From Arthrobacter agilis (GTDB taxonomy: Bacteria > Actinomycetota > Actinomycetes > Actinomycetales > Micrococcaceae): a stretch of 64,000 nucleotides of DNA. The stretch is taken from assembly GCF_030816075.1 (NCBI RefSeq), contig NZ_JAUSXO010000001.1, positions 2,728,001-2,792,000 of the forward strand, written 5' to 3'. Shown here piece by piece: positions 35,634-44,219 of this stretch (positions are counted from its first letter, which is position 1; each line of letters starts with the position of its first letter). The translations under genes and the position numbers were made by a program. Below the pieces are notes generated by a model. The model saw only the letters and a program-made list of their open reading frames with translations. It was not told the DNA's origin and made no database searches.

Positions 35634-37976
35634 TCAGGCAGCATCCACCTGCACGTCGCAGTGCAGCCTGCGCGTGTGGTCCACGGACCGCACGCCGCCG
35701 GTCAGGGTGAGTGGCAGGGCAGCGCGGATGTCGCTGCTCGACGCTCCCAGCCGCAGTTCGAGCGCACCCGGTTCGACGATCCGCCGCCCGTCCCGTCCGG
35801 TGAAGGACGTGACGTCCGCCGGGACGGTGAAGGCCACCCGCGCCGAGGCTCCTGCGGCCAGGGGCACGCGCGCATAGGCGACGAGGCGCTGCACGGGCCG
35901 GACGACGGACGCCACGGGGTCGTGCAGGTAGAGCTGCACCACCTCGACGCCGTCGCGCTCCCCGGCATTCGTCACCGTCACGTGGACGGTGGCTTCGCCG
36001 TCGGTGGGCGCCGAGTCCGTCGTCGACCCCGCATCGGTCCAGGTGAAGTCCGTGTACCCGACGCCGTGTCCGAAGGCGAAGGCCGCGCTGGGATCGATGT
36101 TGGACACCCCGCTGGCCTGGGCCAGGGGTGCCGCGAGGTAGGTGGAGGGCTGGGCGCCCGGCGAGCCGGGGATGCTGACCGGGAGGCGTCCGCTCGGGTT
36201 GACCCGTCCGCTCAGCACACCTGCGACGGCCGCTGCGCCCTCCTCGCCCGGGAAGAATCCCTGGACGATGGCGGCGGCCTCCGCCGCGGCGGACCCGAGG
36301 GCGTACGGGCGTCCGGTCAGTAGGACGACGACGACCGGCTTGCCGGTCGCGAGCAACTCGTCGAGGAGCTGCTGCTGCACGCCGGGGAGGGCGAGGGATT
36401 CGGCGTCGCAGCCCTCGCCGCTGGTGCCGCGGCCGAAGAGGCCCGCCCGGTCACCGAGCACGGCGACGACGACGTCGGCCCCACCGGCGACGGCGAGCGC
36501 CTCGTCGAAGCCCGTCGTCGCGGTGCCGTCGATCGTGCAGCCGGCGGCGAGGGTGATGTCGCTGTCGGCGAACTCGCGCCGGAGTGCGTCCGCGACCGTC
36601 GGGATGGACAGGCCCATCGCGATCTCGGGGTGCTGCTCGCCCACGTGCGCGGGGAAGGAGTAGCAGCCCAAGAAGGCGCGGTGCGTGTCGGCGTTGGGGC
36701 CGATCAGAGCGATGCGCGGCGCGCCGGTGAGGGGGAGGATCCCGCTGTTGCCCACGAGGACGATCGACTGTTCCGCGAGCTCGGTGGCGATGGCGCGATT
36801 GCCGGCAGAGTCGAGGTCGACGACGGGCGTGCCCGCGTCGGTCGTGTGGAGGGCCGGTGGGACCGGCGACCAGTCCGGGTCCAGGAGACCGAGGTCCAGC
36901 TTCTGCCGCAGGACCCGGCGGAGCGCACGGTCCACGAGCCCCTCCTCCACCCGTCCGCCGTCGATCTCGGCGAGAAGGTGCTCACCGAACGTGTGCACGG
37001 TGGGCAGTTCGACGTCGACGCCCGCGCTCAGCGCCGCCCCCGCCGCTTCGCCGAGTGTCGAGGCGATACGGTGCAGTTCCTTCAGGAAGGCGATGCCGAA
37101 GTAGTCGGCGACCACCGTGCCGTCGAAGCCCCAGGTGTCGCGGAGCAGCCCGGTCAGGAGCGAGGCGTCCGCCGCCGTGGGGACGCCGTCGATGTCCGTG
37201 TAGGCGTGCATGACCGAGCGCACGCCGGATTCGCGGATCGCCATCTCGAACGGAGGCAGCAGCACGTCGGCCCGCTCCCGTTCACCGATCGAGACGGGGG
37301 CGAGGTTGCGCCCGGCCTTCGACGCCGAGTAGCCGACGAAGTGCTTGAGGGTGGCGACGATCCCCGCACGCTCGAGCCCCTGGACGTACGCCGTCGCGAT
37401 GGTCCCGATGAGGTAGGGGTCCTCCCCGATGGTCTCCTCGACCCGGCCCCAGCGGGCGTCGCGGACGACGTCGAGCACCGGCGCGAGACCCTGGTGCACG
37501 CCCACCGAACGGAGGTCCGCCCCGATGGCCGAGGACATGGTCCGCACCAGCTCGGGGTTGAACGTGGCGCCCCAGGCGAGGGGCACGGGGTACGCCGTCG
37601 CCTTCCAGGCGGCGAAGCCGGCGAGGCATTCCTCGTGCACGAGGGCGGGGATGCCGAAGCGGTTGGCGGCGGTGATCCGCTCCTGCGTGCGCTGCAGCGA
37701 CAGGGCGCCGAGTCCCGGCTCCACGGGTGCGGTGCCGAAGGGGCGGGTCAGCTGGCCGAGGCCGTTCGGCAGGAGCTCGTCGAGGTCCGGCGCGTCGTTC
37801 ATCTCGTGCTGGTGCGGGGCGACCTCGCCACCCTCGGTGTTGGCGCCGACCCAGACGCCGACGAGCTGGGCGACCTTCTCGCGGAGGGTCATCGCCCCGA
37901 TCAGGGAGTCGACGCGGTCCTCCGGTGCGGCGGCGGTGTTCCGCCAGGGGGCGTCGTTGAGTGTTGTTTCTGTCAT
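35634..37976 (-). CDS. Glycoside hydrolase family 3 (beta-xylosidase/beta-glucosidase)
   Basis: 780-residue GH3 enzyme without signal peptide, so cytosolic. The GH3 barrel covers about 30-340; VLDVVRDARWGRVEETIGEDPYL is the family signature region, KHFVGYSASKAGRN the substrate-binding segment, and GFDGTVVADYFGI carries the predicted nucleophile Asp. A C-terminal alpha/beta domain and an Fn3-like domain follow (QLYLHDPVASVVRPVQRL near the end). It is last in the binding protein-permease-permease-GH3 unit, two bases after the second permease stop, so it probably hydrolyses imported xylo-oligosaccharides. Xylosidase rather than glucosidase is inferred from context. Confidence 0.92.
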   Translation of the reverse strand: MTETTLNDAPWRNTAAAPEDRVDSLIGAMTLREKVAQLVGVWVGANTEGGEVAPHQHEMNDAPDLDELLPNGLGQLTRPFGTAPVEPGLGALSLQRTQERITAANRFGIPALVHEECLAGFAAWKATAYPVPLAWGATFNPELVRTMSSAIGADLRSVGVHQGLAPVLDVVRDARWGRVEETIGEDPYLIGTIATAYVQGLERAGIVATLKHFVGYSASKAGRNLAPVSIGERERADVLLPPFEMAIRESGVRSVMHAYTDIDGVPTAADASLLTGLLRDTWGFDGTVVADYFGIAFLKELHRIASTLGEAAGAALSAGVDVELPTVHTFGEHLLAEIDGGRVEEGLVDRALRRVLRQKLDLGLLDPDWSPVPPALHTTDAGTPVVDLDSAGNRAIATELAEQSIVLVGNSGILPLTGAPRIALIGPNADTHRAFLGCYSFPAHVGEQHPEIAMGLSIPTVADALRREFADSDITLAAGCTIDGTATTGFDEALAVAGGADVVVAVLGDRAGLFGRGTSGEGCDAESLALPGVQQQLLDELLATGKPVVVVLLTGRPYALGSAAAEAAAIVQGFFPGEEGAAAVAGVLSGRVNPSGRLPVSIPGSPGAQPSTYLAAPLAQASGVSNIDPSAAFAFGHGVGYTDFTWTDAGSTTDSAPTDGEATVHVTVTNAGERDGVEVVQLYLHDPVASVVRPVQRLVAYARVPLAAGASARVAFTVPADVTSFTGRDGRRIVEPGALELRLGASSSDIRAALPLTLTGGVRSVDHTRRLHCDVQVDAA

Positions 37977-37978
37977 GA

Positions 37979-38797
37979 TCACTTTCCGCCAGCGCCCATG
38001 AGGCCCTGGACAAGCGCGCGGCGCGCAAACAGGTAGACGAGCAGCACGGGCACCATCGAGAGGGTCACGGCGGCGAGCAGCCCCGGGATGTTGATGCCGT
38101 ACTGGGTCTGGAAGTTGAAGAGGCCGAGGGTCACCACGCGGGTGCTCTCGGACTGGGTCAGGATCAGGGGGAACAGGAAGCCGTTCCACGCCTGGAGCGC
38201 GGAGAAGACCGCGATCGTGGAGATCCCGCCCTTGGACAGCGGCAGGACCAGCCGGAAGAAGGCCCGGGCGGGGCTGGCGCCGTCCATGGCCATCGCCTCG
38301 TACAGCTCGCCCGTGATGTCGCGCATCGTGCCGCTGAGGATCAGCGTGCAGATGGGCAGGGCGAACGCCGCCGTCGGGAGGATGACGCCGATCAGGTTGT
38401 CGTAGAGTCCCACCGTGTTGATCAGGTAGAACACCGGGACGATCACGGCCTGCGCGGGGATCGCGAGCCCCAGCAGGAAGAAGCGGAACACGAACGACGC
38501 CGCACGGCTCCGGCTGCGCACGATCGCGTAGCTGAGCGGCGGGACGAGCAGCAGGACGATCGCGACGACGCCGACCGTCACTACCACCGTGTTCAGGAAG
38601 TACCGGCCGAACCCGCTGGTGATGGCATCCGCGTAGTTCTGCAGCGTGAAGCTCGAGGGGAAGGACAGCGGGCCGTTGTCCCCGAACTCCTCACGCGTCT
38701 GGAAGGTGCCCGAGAGCATCACGTACAGGGGGATCGCGACGATCAGCAGCCAGATGAAGGAGCCGATACCGGCGAGGTAATTGGGGCGGGTCTTCAT
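37979..38797 (-). CDS. Carbohydrate ABC transporter permease (MalG-type)
   Basis: 272-residue inner-membrane subunit with six helices. The EAA loop reads ELYEAMAMDGASPARAFFRLVLPLSKGG, the docking site for the ATPase. Its ATG shares one base with the stop of the preceding permease (TGATG), so translation is coupled. It pairs with the MalF-type gene upstream and the lipoprotein binding protein. The unit encodes no ATPase; a shared MsiK-like ATPase elsewhere is expected for actinobacterial CUT1 systems. Confidence 0.94.
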   Translation of the reverse strand: MKTRPNYLAGIGSFIWLLIVAIPLYVMLSGTFQTREEFGDNGPLSFPSSFTLQNYADAITSGFGRYFLNTVVVTVGVVAIVLLLVPPLSYAIVRSRSRAASFVFRFFLLGLAIPAQAVIVPVFYLINTVGLYDNLIGVILPTAAFALPICTLILSGTMRDITGELYEAMAMDGASPARAFFRLVLPLSKGGISTIAVFSALQAWNGFLFPLILTQSESTRVVTLGLFNFQTQYGINIPGLLAAVTLSMVPVLLVYLFARRALVQGLMGAGGK

Positions 38798-39744
38798 CAG
38801 AGTCCTTCCAGCGAGCTGTTCATCTTGTCGTAGCCGGACACCTTGACCACCACGAGGGAGATCAGGGTGGCGACGACGACGAGCACCAGCGCGATCGCGC
38901 TGCCGACGCCGAAGTCGAAGCTCTGGAACGCCTCCTGGTACATGTAGAAGGCCGTGATGGTGGTGTCGGTGCCCGGTCCGCCGTTGGTGAGGATGAGCAC
39001 CGTCTCGAAGGTCGTCAGACCACCGACGACCATCAGGATGATCGAGGTGATGGCCGTGTTCCGCAGCTGGGGCAGGGTGATGGAGAAGAACTGGCGCACC
39101 ATACCCGCGCCGTCGATCGACGCCGCCTGGTACAGCACGGTCGGGATGCCCTTGGCCGCGCCCTGGTAGATCAGGGTGTGGAAGGGGGTGAACTGCCACA
39201 TGCCGACGAAGATCAGGACGCCGATCGCGCCCGACTGGGTGCCGAGCAGGTTGCCGTCGCCGAAGAGCCAGGACAGCTGCCCCGGGATGCCGAAGTTCGG
39301 ATCGAGCAGCGCACGCCACAGCACGGAGATGGCGGCCGAGGACAGGAGCAGCGGAACGAAGTAGATGGCGCTGAGGATGGCGCGGTTGCGCTGGTTGCCT
39401 GCCGCCCACACGCCGAGCAGGATGCTCAGTGGCGTCTGGGTGACCACCCCGAGGACGATGAAGAGCAGGCTGAGCCAGAGGCTCTTGACCATCACCGGAT
39501 CGGTGACGAGCGTCTCCCAGTTCTCGAGCCCCACGAACTCCGGATCGCCGAGGCCGCTCCACGAGGTGAAGGACAGGACGGCGACCGCGGCCAGCGGCAC
39601 GAGGGCGAAGAGGGCGAAGAAGATCGTGGCGGGCAGGGCCCAGGCGAAGCCCGGACGCCCCACGGAGGAGGCGCCCGAGCGGGCCGGGCGGCTCGGAGTG
39701 GAGCCGCCCGGCCCGGCCTGCCTGCGCGTTGCAAGCGTTGTCAT
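38797..39744 (-). CDS. Carbohydrate ABC transporter permease (MalF-type)
   Basis: 315-residue permease with a basic/Pro-rich cytoplasmic start of about 30 residues and six helices. FVPLLLSSAAISVLWRALLD is in the membrane core; the EAA motif appears as LYQAASIDGAGMVRQFFSITLPQL. TNGGPGTDT, typical of CUT1 MalF proteins, lies near the C-terminus. It follows the binding-protein gene after nine bases and overlaps the next permease by one. Confidence 0.94.
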   Translation of the reverse strand: MTTLATRRQAGPGGSTPSRPARSGASSVGRPGFAWALPATIFFALFALVPLAAVAVLSFTSWSGLGDPEFVGLENWETLVTDPVMVKSLWLSLLFIVLGVVTQTPLSILLGVWAAGNQRNRAILSAIYFVPLLLSSAAISVLWRALLDPNFGIPGQLSWLFGDGNLLGTQSGAIGVLIFVGMWQFTPFHTLIYQGAAKGIPTVLYQAASIDGAGMVRQFFSITLPQLRNTAITSIILMVVGGLTTFETVLILTNGGPGTDTTITAFYMYQEAFQSFDFGVGSAIALVLVVVATLISLVVVKVSGYDKMNSSLEGL

Positions 39745-39753
39745 GGGGATGTC

Positions 39754-41055
39754 CTAGAGACTCTGCATGGCCTTGATGAAGCCGTCTTCATCGATCTGGC
39801 CGCTGAAGAACTGGGCCACGGCGGTGTGGATGGTCACCGTTGCCTCGGGCGGGTAGGCCTGGTCCCAGGAGAGCTGGAAGTGGGGCGCGTCCTTCACGAG
39901 GTCGAACTGGTACTTCGCGTACTCCGGGTTGGAGGCCTCGTCGAGGAACTCCTCCGTGTTGGTGGTGGTGGGCAGGTTGCCGATGGCGATCTGCTCCTGC
40001 ACGAACTCGTCCGAGTACATGAGCTTCAGGAACTCACCGGCCTCCTCGGGGTATCGGGTGTTCTTGGTGATCGAGTAGAAGTTGTTCGTGTTGCCGGCGA
40101 GGTTGGCGGGGTCGCCCTTCCCGCCCTCGATGGCGGGGAACTCGCTGTAGCCGAGGACGTTCTCCGCGAACTCGGGGTTGGCATCCAGGTGCGTCGCGTA
40201 GGCCCACGAACCCATGAGCTCGAAGCCTGCCCGGCCGCTGGAGAGCAGGGTGGGAGACCCGCCGTCGGTGAACTTGACGGAGTCGAAGTTGGTGCCGAAG
40301 GCACCTGCGTCGATCAGTTCGCGCAGCTTGCCGAGCGCCTCGCGGCTCTCCTCGGAGTCCCACACGTCCGTGTCGCCGTCGAGCGCCGACTGGAACAGGC
40401 CCTCACCGGCCACGCGGTCGAAGACGTACTGGAACCACATCTGGGTGGGCCACTGGTCGGCGCCGCCGAGCGCGATCGGCGTCACGCCGGCCGCCTTCAG
40501 CTTCTCGACGTCGTCCAGGAGGTCGTCCCAGGTGGCGGGAGGGGCATCGATGCCGGCCTGCTTGAGCACGTCGGAGTTGTTGAAGAGCATCACGGGCTGG
40601 GTTCCGCGCATCGGGATGCCGTAGCTCTTGTCGTCGATGACGGCCGTGTCGAAGACCGACGGCAGGAAGGCGTCCTTCAGCTGCGGGTCCTCCTCGATCA
40701 GGTCGTCGAGGGGCATCAGCAGATCGGCCTTCACGAAGTTCGCGATGCTGCCCCCACCCCAGTTGAAGAAGATGTCCGGAGCGGAATCGGTGTCGATGAT
40801 GGTCTGCAGCTTGGTCTGGTAGTCCGCGCCGGGGATCGTGTCGAGCACGACCTTGACGTCGGAGGTCTGGTTGAACTTGTCCACCATGGCCTGCTCGACC
40901 TTGTTGCTGGCATCGCCGTACACGGCCAGGTGCAGCTCGTTCTCGGGCCGGCTGGACGCGTCGCCGCCTCCACCGCCGCACCCTGCGAGGGTGAGGCCGA
41001 GCATCAGGACCGCGGTGCCTGCAAGACTGCGGGACATCCAGGTTCGGTTGTTCAT
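39754..41055 (-). CDS. Extracellular sugar-binding lipoprotein (CUT1 family)
   Basis: 433-residue solute-binding protein. The start MNNRTWMSRSLAG gives a lipoprotein signal with the lipobox LAGC and lipidated Cys26, followed by a Gly-rich tether. The mature part has the two-lobed fold of family 1 sugar-binding proteins (ELHLAVYGDASNKVEQAMVDKF, ...FFNWGGGSIANFVKADLLM, ...). It delivers a sugar, most likely xylo-oligosaccharide by context, to the two permeases. GAGAGG precedes the ATG by about ten bases. A clear palindrome lies 20 bp upstream. Confidence 0.95.
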   Translation of the reverse strand: MNNRTWMSRSLAGTAVLMLGLTLAGCGGGGGDASSRPENELHLAVYGDASNKVEQAMVDKFNQTSDVKVVLDTIPGADYQTKLQTIIDTDSAPDIFFNWGGGSIANFVKADLLMPLDDLIEEDPQLKDAFLPSVFDTAVIDDKSYGIPMRGTQPVMLFNNSDVLKQAGIDAPPATWDDLLDDVEKLKAAGVTPIALGGADQWPTQMWFQYVFDRVAGEGLFQSALDGDTDVWDSEESREALGKLRELIDAGAFGTNFDSVKFTDGGSPTLLSSGRAGFELMGSWAYATHLDANPEFAENVLGYSEFPAIEGGKGDPANLAGNTNNFYSITKNTRYPEEAGEFLKLMYSDEFVQEQIAIGNLPTTTNTEEFLDEASNPEYAKYQFDLVKDAPHFQLSWDQAYPPEATVTIHTAVAQFFSGQIDEDGFIKAMQSL

Positions 41056-41075
41056 CGTTGAACGCCTCTCGAAAG

Positions 41076-41095
41076 TTTCGATAATAGTATCGAAA
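41076..41095. promoter_or_regulatory. LacI-type operator upstream of sugar transporter
   Basis: TTTCGATA / TATCGAAA, perfect eight-base arms with spacer ATAG; a third related half-site makes CGAAAGTTTCG at 41070-41080. CGAA..TTCG symmetry is seen in operators of actinobacterial LacI regulators of xylan genes such as BxlR. Centred about 30 bp before the binding-protein start, in the region shared with the divergent LacI gene. Confidence 0.75.
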
Positions 41096-41218
41096 GTTAT
41101 GTAGTGGATTGAGTGTATGTAGTGCGGCTCCGGATGCGCAACATGAGATGTGTGGCCCGTCACAAACCGCGGCCGACGCGGGCGGTGGCCCGTCAAACCC
41201 CGCATGTAAGCTGGCCGC

Positions 41219-42256
41219 ATGTCGATTCCGGCGGAAGAACCGCGCGTCACCCTCGCTCAGCTCGCGACGGCGGCGGGCGTTTCCCTGTCCACGATCTCCA
41301 AGGTTCTCAATGGACGAGCCGACGTGTCACCGAAAACGCGAGCGAAAGTTGAGGTGCTCCTCGAGGAGCATGGCTACCGGCGCCGCAAGGTGTCCGCGGC
41401 CAGGGCGGCACTCGTGGAGCTGGTCTTCCACGAGCTGGAGAGCGCCTGGGCGCTCGAACTGATCCGGGGCGTCGAGAATGTCGCACGCGAGCACGGCATG
41501 AGCGTGGTCCTGACGGAGACGGGCACCCGGCATGCTCCCGGCACCGAGTGGATCGAGGGCGTGATGTCGCGGCGGCCCGCCGGCGTCGTCCTCGTGTTCT
41601 CCGACCTCCCGCAGGACTTCCGCAGCAAGCTGGACGCCCGCTCCATCCCCTTCGTCATCATCGATCCGGCGGGAGACCCCTCCCCCGATGTCCCGTCCGT
41701 GGGCTCGGCCAACTGGTCGGGCGGCATGATGGCGACCCGCCACCTGATCGACCTCGGACACACGAGGATCGCCGCGATCAGCGGACCCGAGGACATGATG
41801 TGCTCCCTGGCCCGGATCGACGGCTACCGCTCCGCCATGGGCATGGCCTCCCTGCCGATCGATCCGGACTTCATCCGCTACGGGAACTTCCACGTGGACG
41901 GCGGACGGGACCACGCGTTCTCCCTGCTGCGCAGCCCCCACCCCCCGACGGCGATCTTCGCGGGCAGCGATCTGCAGGCGCTGGGCGTGCTCGACGCCGC
42001 CCGCCAGATCGGGCTCCGGGTACCGGACGAGCTGTCGATCGTGGGCTACGACGACCTGCAGCTGGCACAGTGGTCCAGCCCTGCCCTGACCACCGTCCAC
42101 CAGCCGCTCATCCAGATGGCGGAGGAGGCCACGCGCATGGTGCTGCGGCTGCGGGACGGTGAGCGCCCGAACAACCTCCGGCTGGACCTCGCCACGAGCC
42201 TCGTGGTCCGCCAGAGCACGGCTGCGCCGTCCGAGCGCGCCGGACAGGCGGCCTGA
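41219..42256 (+). CDS. LacI family transcriptional regulator
   Basis: 345-residue repressor with helix-turn-helix RVTLAQLATAAGVSLSTISKVLNG (about 9-32), hinge EEHGYRRRK and an effector-binding domain (about 62-330) containing FVIIDPAGDPSPDVPSV and WSGGMMATRHLIDLGHTRIA. It diverges from the sugar transporter operon, whose promoter region carries the TTTCGATA palindrome, so it is the best candidate to bind there. It is a close relative in layout of the regulator at 30.8 kb; the two probably recognise different operators and effectors. Confidence 0.94.
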   Translation: MSIPAEEPRVTLAQLATAAGVSLSTISKVLNGRADVSPKTRAKVEVLLEEHGYRRRKVSAARAALVELVFHELESAWALELIRGVENVAREHGMSVVLTETGTRHAPGTEWIEGVMSRRPAGVVLVFSDLPQDFRSKLDARSIPFVIIDPAGDPSPDVPSVGSANWSGGMMATRHLIDLGHTRIAAISGPEDMMCSLARIDGYRSAMGMASLPIDPDFIRYGNFHVDGGRDHAFSLLRSPHPPTAIFAGSDLQALGVLDAARQIGLRVPDELSIVGYDDLQLAQWSSPALTTVHQPLIQMAEEATRMVLRLRDGERPNNLRLDLATSLVVRQSTAAPSERAGQAA

Positions 42257-42353
42257 CCGGCCGCCTCCGCCCGGCCACGGCCGGTCTGGATACGATAGGG
42301 GCCACGCCAGGTGCGCAGAAGGGCTCCTGCAGGACGAAGGAGAACCCAGGGCC

Positions 42354-43514
42354 GTGCGGTCATCACCCGGTGCGACGAACGGCACGGAAGGCCTTCGCAC
42401 ACAGAACCTGTCGCAGATCCTCACGATGGTCCACCGGCACGGACCGCTGTCGCGGTCGGAACTGACCCGCCGCAGCGGCTTCAACCGCTCGACCGTCGGC
42501 GCCCTCGTGTCCGCCCTGACGGAGAAGCAGCTCGTCCATGAGACGGACCCGGCGGTCGGTGGCCGGGTCGGCCGCCCGAGCCCCATCGTGCGGGCCAATC
42601 CGGGCGTCGCCGTCCTCGCCGTGAACCCGGACATCGACGCGCTGACCGTCGGGGTCGTCGGCCTGGGTGGCCACGTCCACCGGCGCGTGCGCCGGGAGAC
42701 CCGCGGCGTGCCGTCCCTCGAGGACGCCGTCGAGCTCACCCGCGACATCGTGGCCGATCTCCGGCCTGTCCTGACCGGCCTCGACCGGGTGCTCGGTGTC
42801 GGTATCGCGCTCCCCGGACTCGTCAACGCCGGCACGGGCCGCGTGCTCGTCGCGCCGCACCTCGGCTGGCGGGACGCCGACCTGACCGGGCCGTTCGGCC
42901 GCGCCCTGGAACTCCCGGCCGTCGCGGCGAACGACGCCGCCCTCGGTTCCCTCGCGGAGAGCATCTTCGGGGCAGCACTGGGCGTGGACGACGCCGTCTA
43001 TCTCAACGGCAGCGCGAGCGGTATCGGCGGCGGGATCGTGACGGGAGGAGCGCAGCTGGTGGGGAGCCGGGGGTACGGCGGCGAGCTGGGCCACACGCTC
43101 GTCAGCCCGGGCGGCTTCCCGTGCCACTGCGGCCGGTCGGGCTGCCTCGATGCCGAGGTGCGGCTCGAACGGCTGCTCGGGGCCGCGGGCCTCGAGGGAG
43201 GCGGCATCGAGGCGCTGGAGCAGGTGCTGTCGGACGAGCCCTCCGCTGCCGTGCAGGCTGAGGCGGAACGCCAACTGGAACTGCTCGCCGTCGCCCTCGT
43301 GGACTTCGTGAACATCTTCGACCCGGAGCTGATCGTGCTCGGCGGTTTCCTCGGCTCCCTCGTCGCCTTCCGGGGCGATCAACTCACCGACGTCGTGAAC
43401 GCGCAATCGCTCGCCGGCCGCGTGGAGGTCCGTCGCGCCGCGCTCGGCCCCGAGCTCCTGCTCGTCGGTGCTGCGGAACTGGCGTTCCAGTCCCTGCTCG
43501 CCTCACCGTCCTGA
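42354..43514 (+). CDS. ROK family transcriptional regulator (NagC/XylR-like)
   Basis: 386-residue protein with an N-terminal winged helix (LSQILTMVHRHGPLSRSELTRRSGFNRSTVGALV, about 18-52) fused to a ROK domain. The ROK part has ALPGLVNAGTGRVLVAPHLGWRD, the zinc motif CHCGRSGCLDAE and GGELGHT. The fused DNA-binding domain marks it as a repressor and not a kinase. The GTG is selected because AAGGAG lies about 10 bases upstream; a TACGAT -10-like element at 42291-42296 leaves a 50-nt leader. Proteins of this build are the classical xylose repressors, so it is a candidate for the xylAB operator 10 kb away. Confidence 0.92.
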   Translation: MRSSPGATNGTEGLRTQNLSQILTMVHRHGPLSRSELTRRSGFNRSTVGALVSALTEKQLVHETDPAVGGRVGRPSPIVRANPGVAVLAVNPDIDALTVGVVGLGGHVHRRVRRETRGVPSLEDAVELTRDIVADLRPVLTGLDRVLGVGIALPGLVNAGTGRVLVAPHLGWRDADLTGPFGRALELPAVAANDAALGSLAESIFGAALGVDDAVYLNGSASGIGGGIVTGGAQLVGSRGYGGELGHTLVSPGGFPCHCGRSGCLDAEVRLERLLGAAGLEGGGIEALEQVLSDEPSAAVQAEAERQLELLAVALVDFVNIFDPELIVLGGFLGSLVAFRGDQLTDVVNAQSLAGRVEVRRAALGPELLLVGAAELAFQSLLASPS

Positions 43515-43624
43515 GCATCCCGGAGGGTGCGGGAACGCGGGGTGGAAGCGCGGGGCGCGGGTACAGGCGCAGTGCGGGGCGCGGACCGGTTACCGGGTCC
43601 CGCCTGCCCGCAGGCACAGAGAAC

Positions 43625-43654
43625 GGCGCATCGTCCCTGCAGGGTCGATGCGCC
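43625..43654. terminator. Convergent hairpin, ROK gene / DUF3073 gene
   Basis: GGCGCATCG pairs with CGATGCGCC; after a T-T mismatch the inner palindrome CCCTGCAGGG continues the stem. Lies between opposite stops. Confidence 0.8.
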
Positions 43655-43684
43655 GTGGTGCACAGGAGGTCGGCGGACCGGGCG

Positions 43685-43924
43685 TCAGCCGGTGCGGCGT
43701 GAGCCGCTCTCCTCGCCGTCGTCGTCGACAACGTCGGCGTACTTGTCCTCGTACTCCGAGTAGTCCGGTTCAACCGGCTCGAGAGGTTCGGTACGTCGGG
43801 TGGAAGCACGACTACCCGGGCCTGTGAGCTCTCGCTGCAGTGCCGAATAGTCCGTGGCCGGGCTGAAGTACTTCATATCCCTGGCCTGCTTGGTAGCTTT
43901 TGCCTTTTGACGGCCGCGCCCCAT
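43685..43924 (-). CDS. DUF3073 domain protein, 79 aa
   Basis: Small highly charged protein beginning MGRGRQKAKATKQARDMKY, with FSPATDYSALQRELTG next: the exact signature of the actinobacterial DUF3073 family. The first 20 residues are strongly basic and the last 35 acidic (DYSEYEDKYADVVDDDGEE). Function unknown; the basic end suggests nucleic acid or ribosome contact. The inner ATG is used because it gives the family N-terminus; GGGG lies seven bases upstream. Confidence 0.9.
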   Translation of the reverse strand: MGRGRQKAKATKQARDMKYFSPATDYSALQRELTGPGSRASTRRTEPLEPVEPDYSEYEDKYADVVDDDGEESGSRRTG

Positions 43925-44219
43925 GGCGTGACCCCCTTTGTGCGTCGATCCGGAGGTGGTCACTGGGGCACGAGGCCCAAGGCTGCAGCGAGGCCCCGGA
44001 GTATTTGGTCAAATTGTCGTAACTACAGGTTACATGCTTTCCCCGGCGTCCGAGTCGGTTCCGGTCGGCGGCTCGCGGGCCGTCGCGACGGCGCTCCGGT
44101 CCGCGTGGAGCACCCGCGCTGCGCCGGGCCCGTGCGCGGACGATGTTGGATAGAGTCGGAGCCACGCCGGAGCGCCCCGGCGGCGAGCCACCAGGAATGC
44201 AAGGAGACAGCGGCCCACC
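43925..44219. other. 295-bp divergent intergenic region
   Basis: Contains the promoters of DUF3073 (minus) and the septum-formation protein (plus). On the plus strand TAGAGT near 44151 may be a -10, leaving a leader of about 60 nt. An inverted repeat GTAAC-TACAG-GTTAC lies near 44019-44033. No gene seen. Confidence 0.4.

Noticed and set aside
35282..35877. Plus-strand open frames around the GH3 terminator
   Set aside because: They read through the terminator hairpin and into the antisense of GH3, with no start signals.
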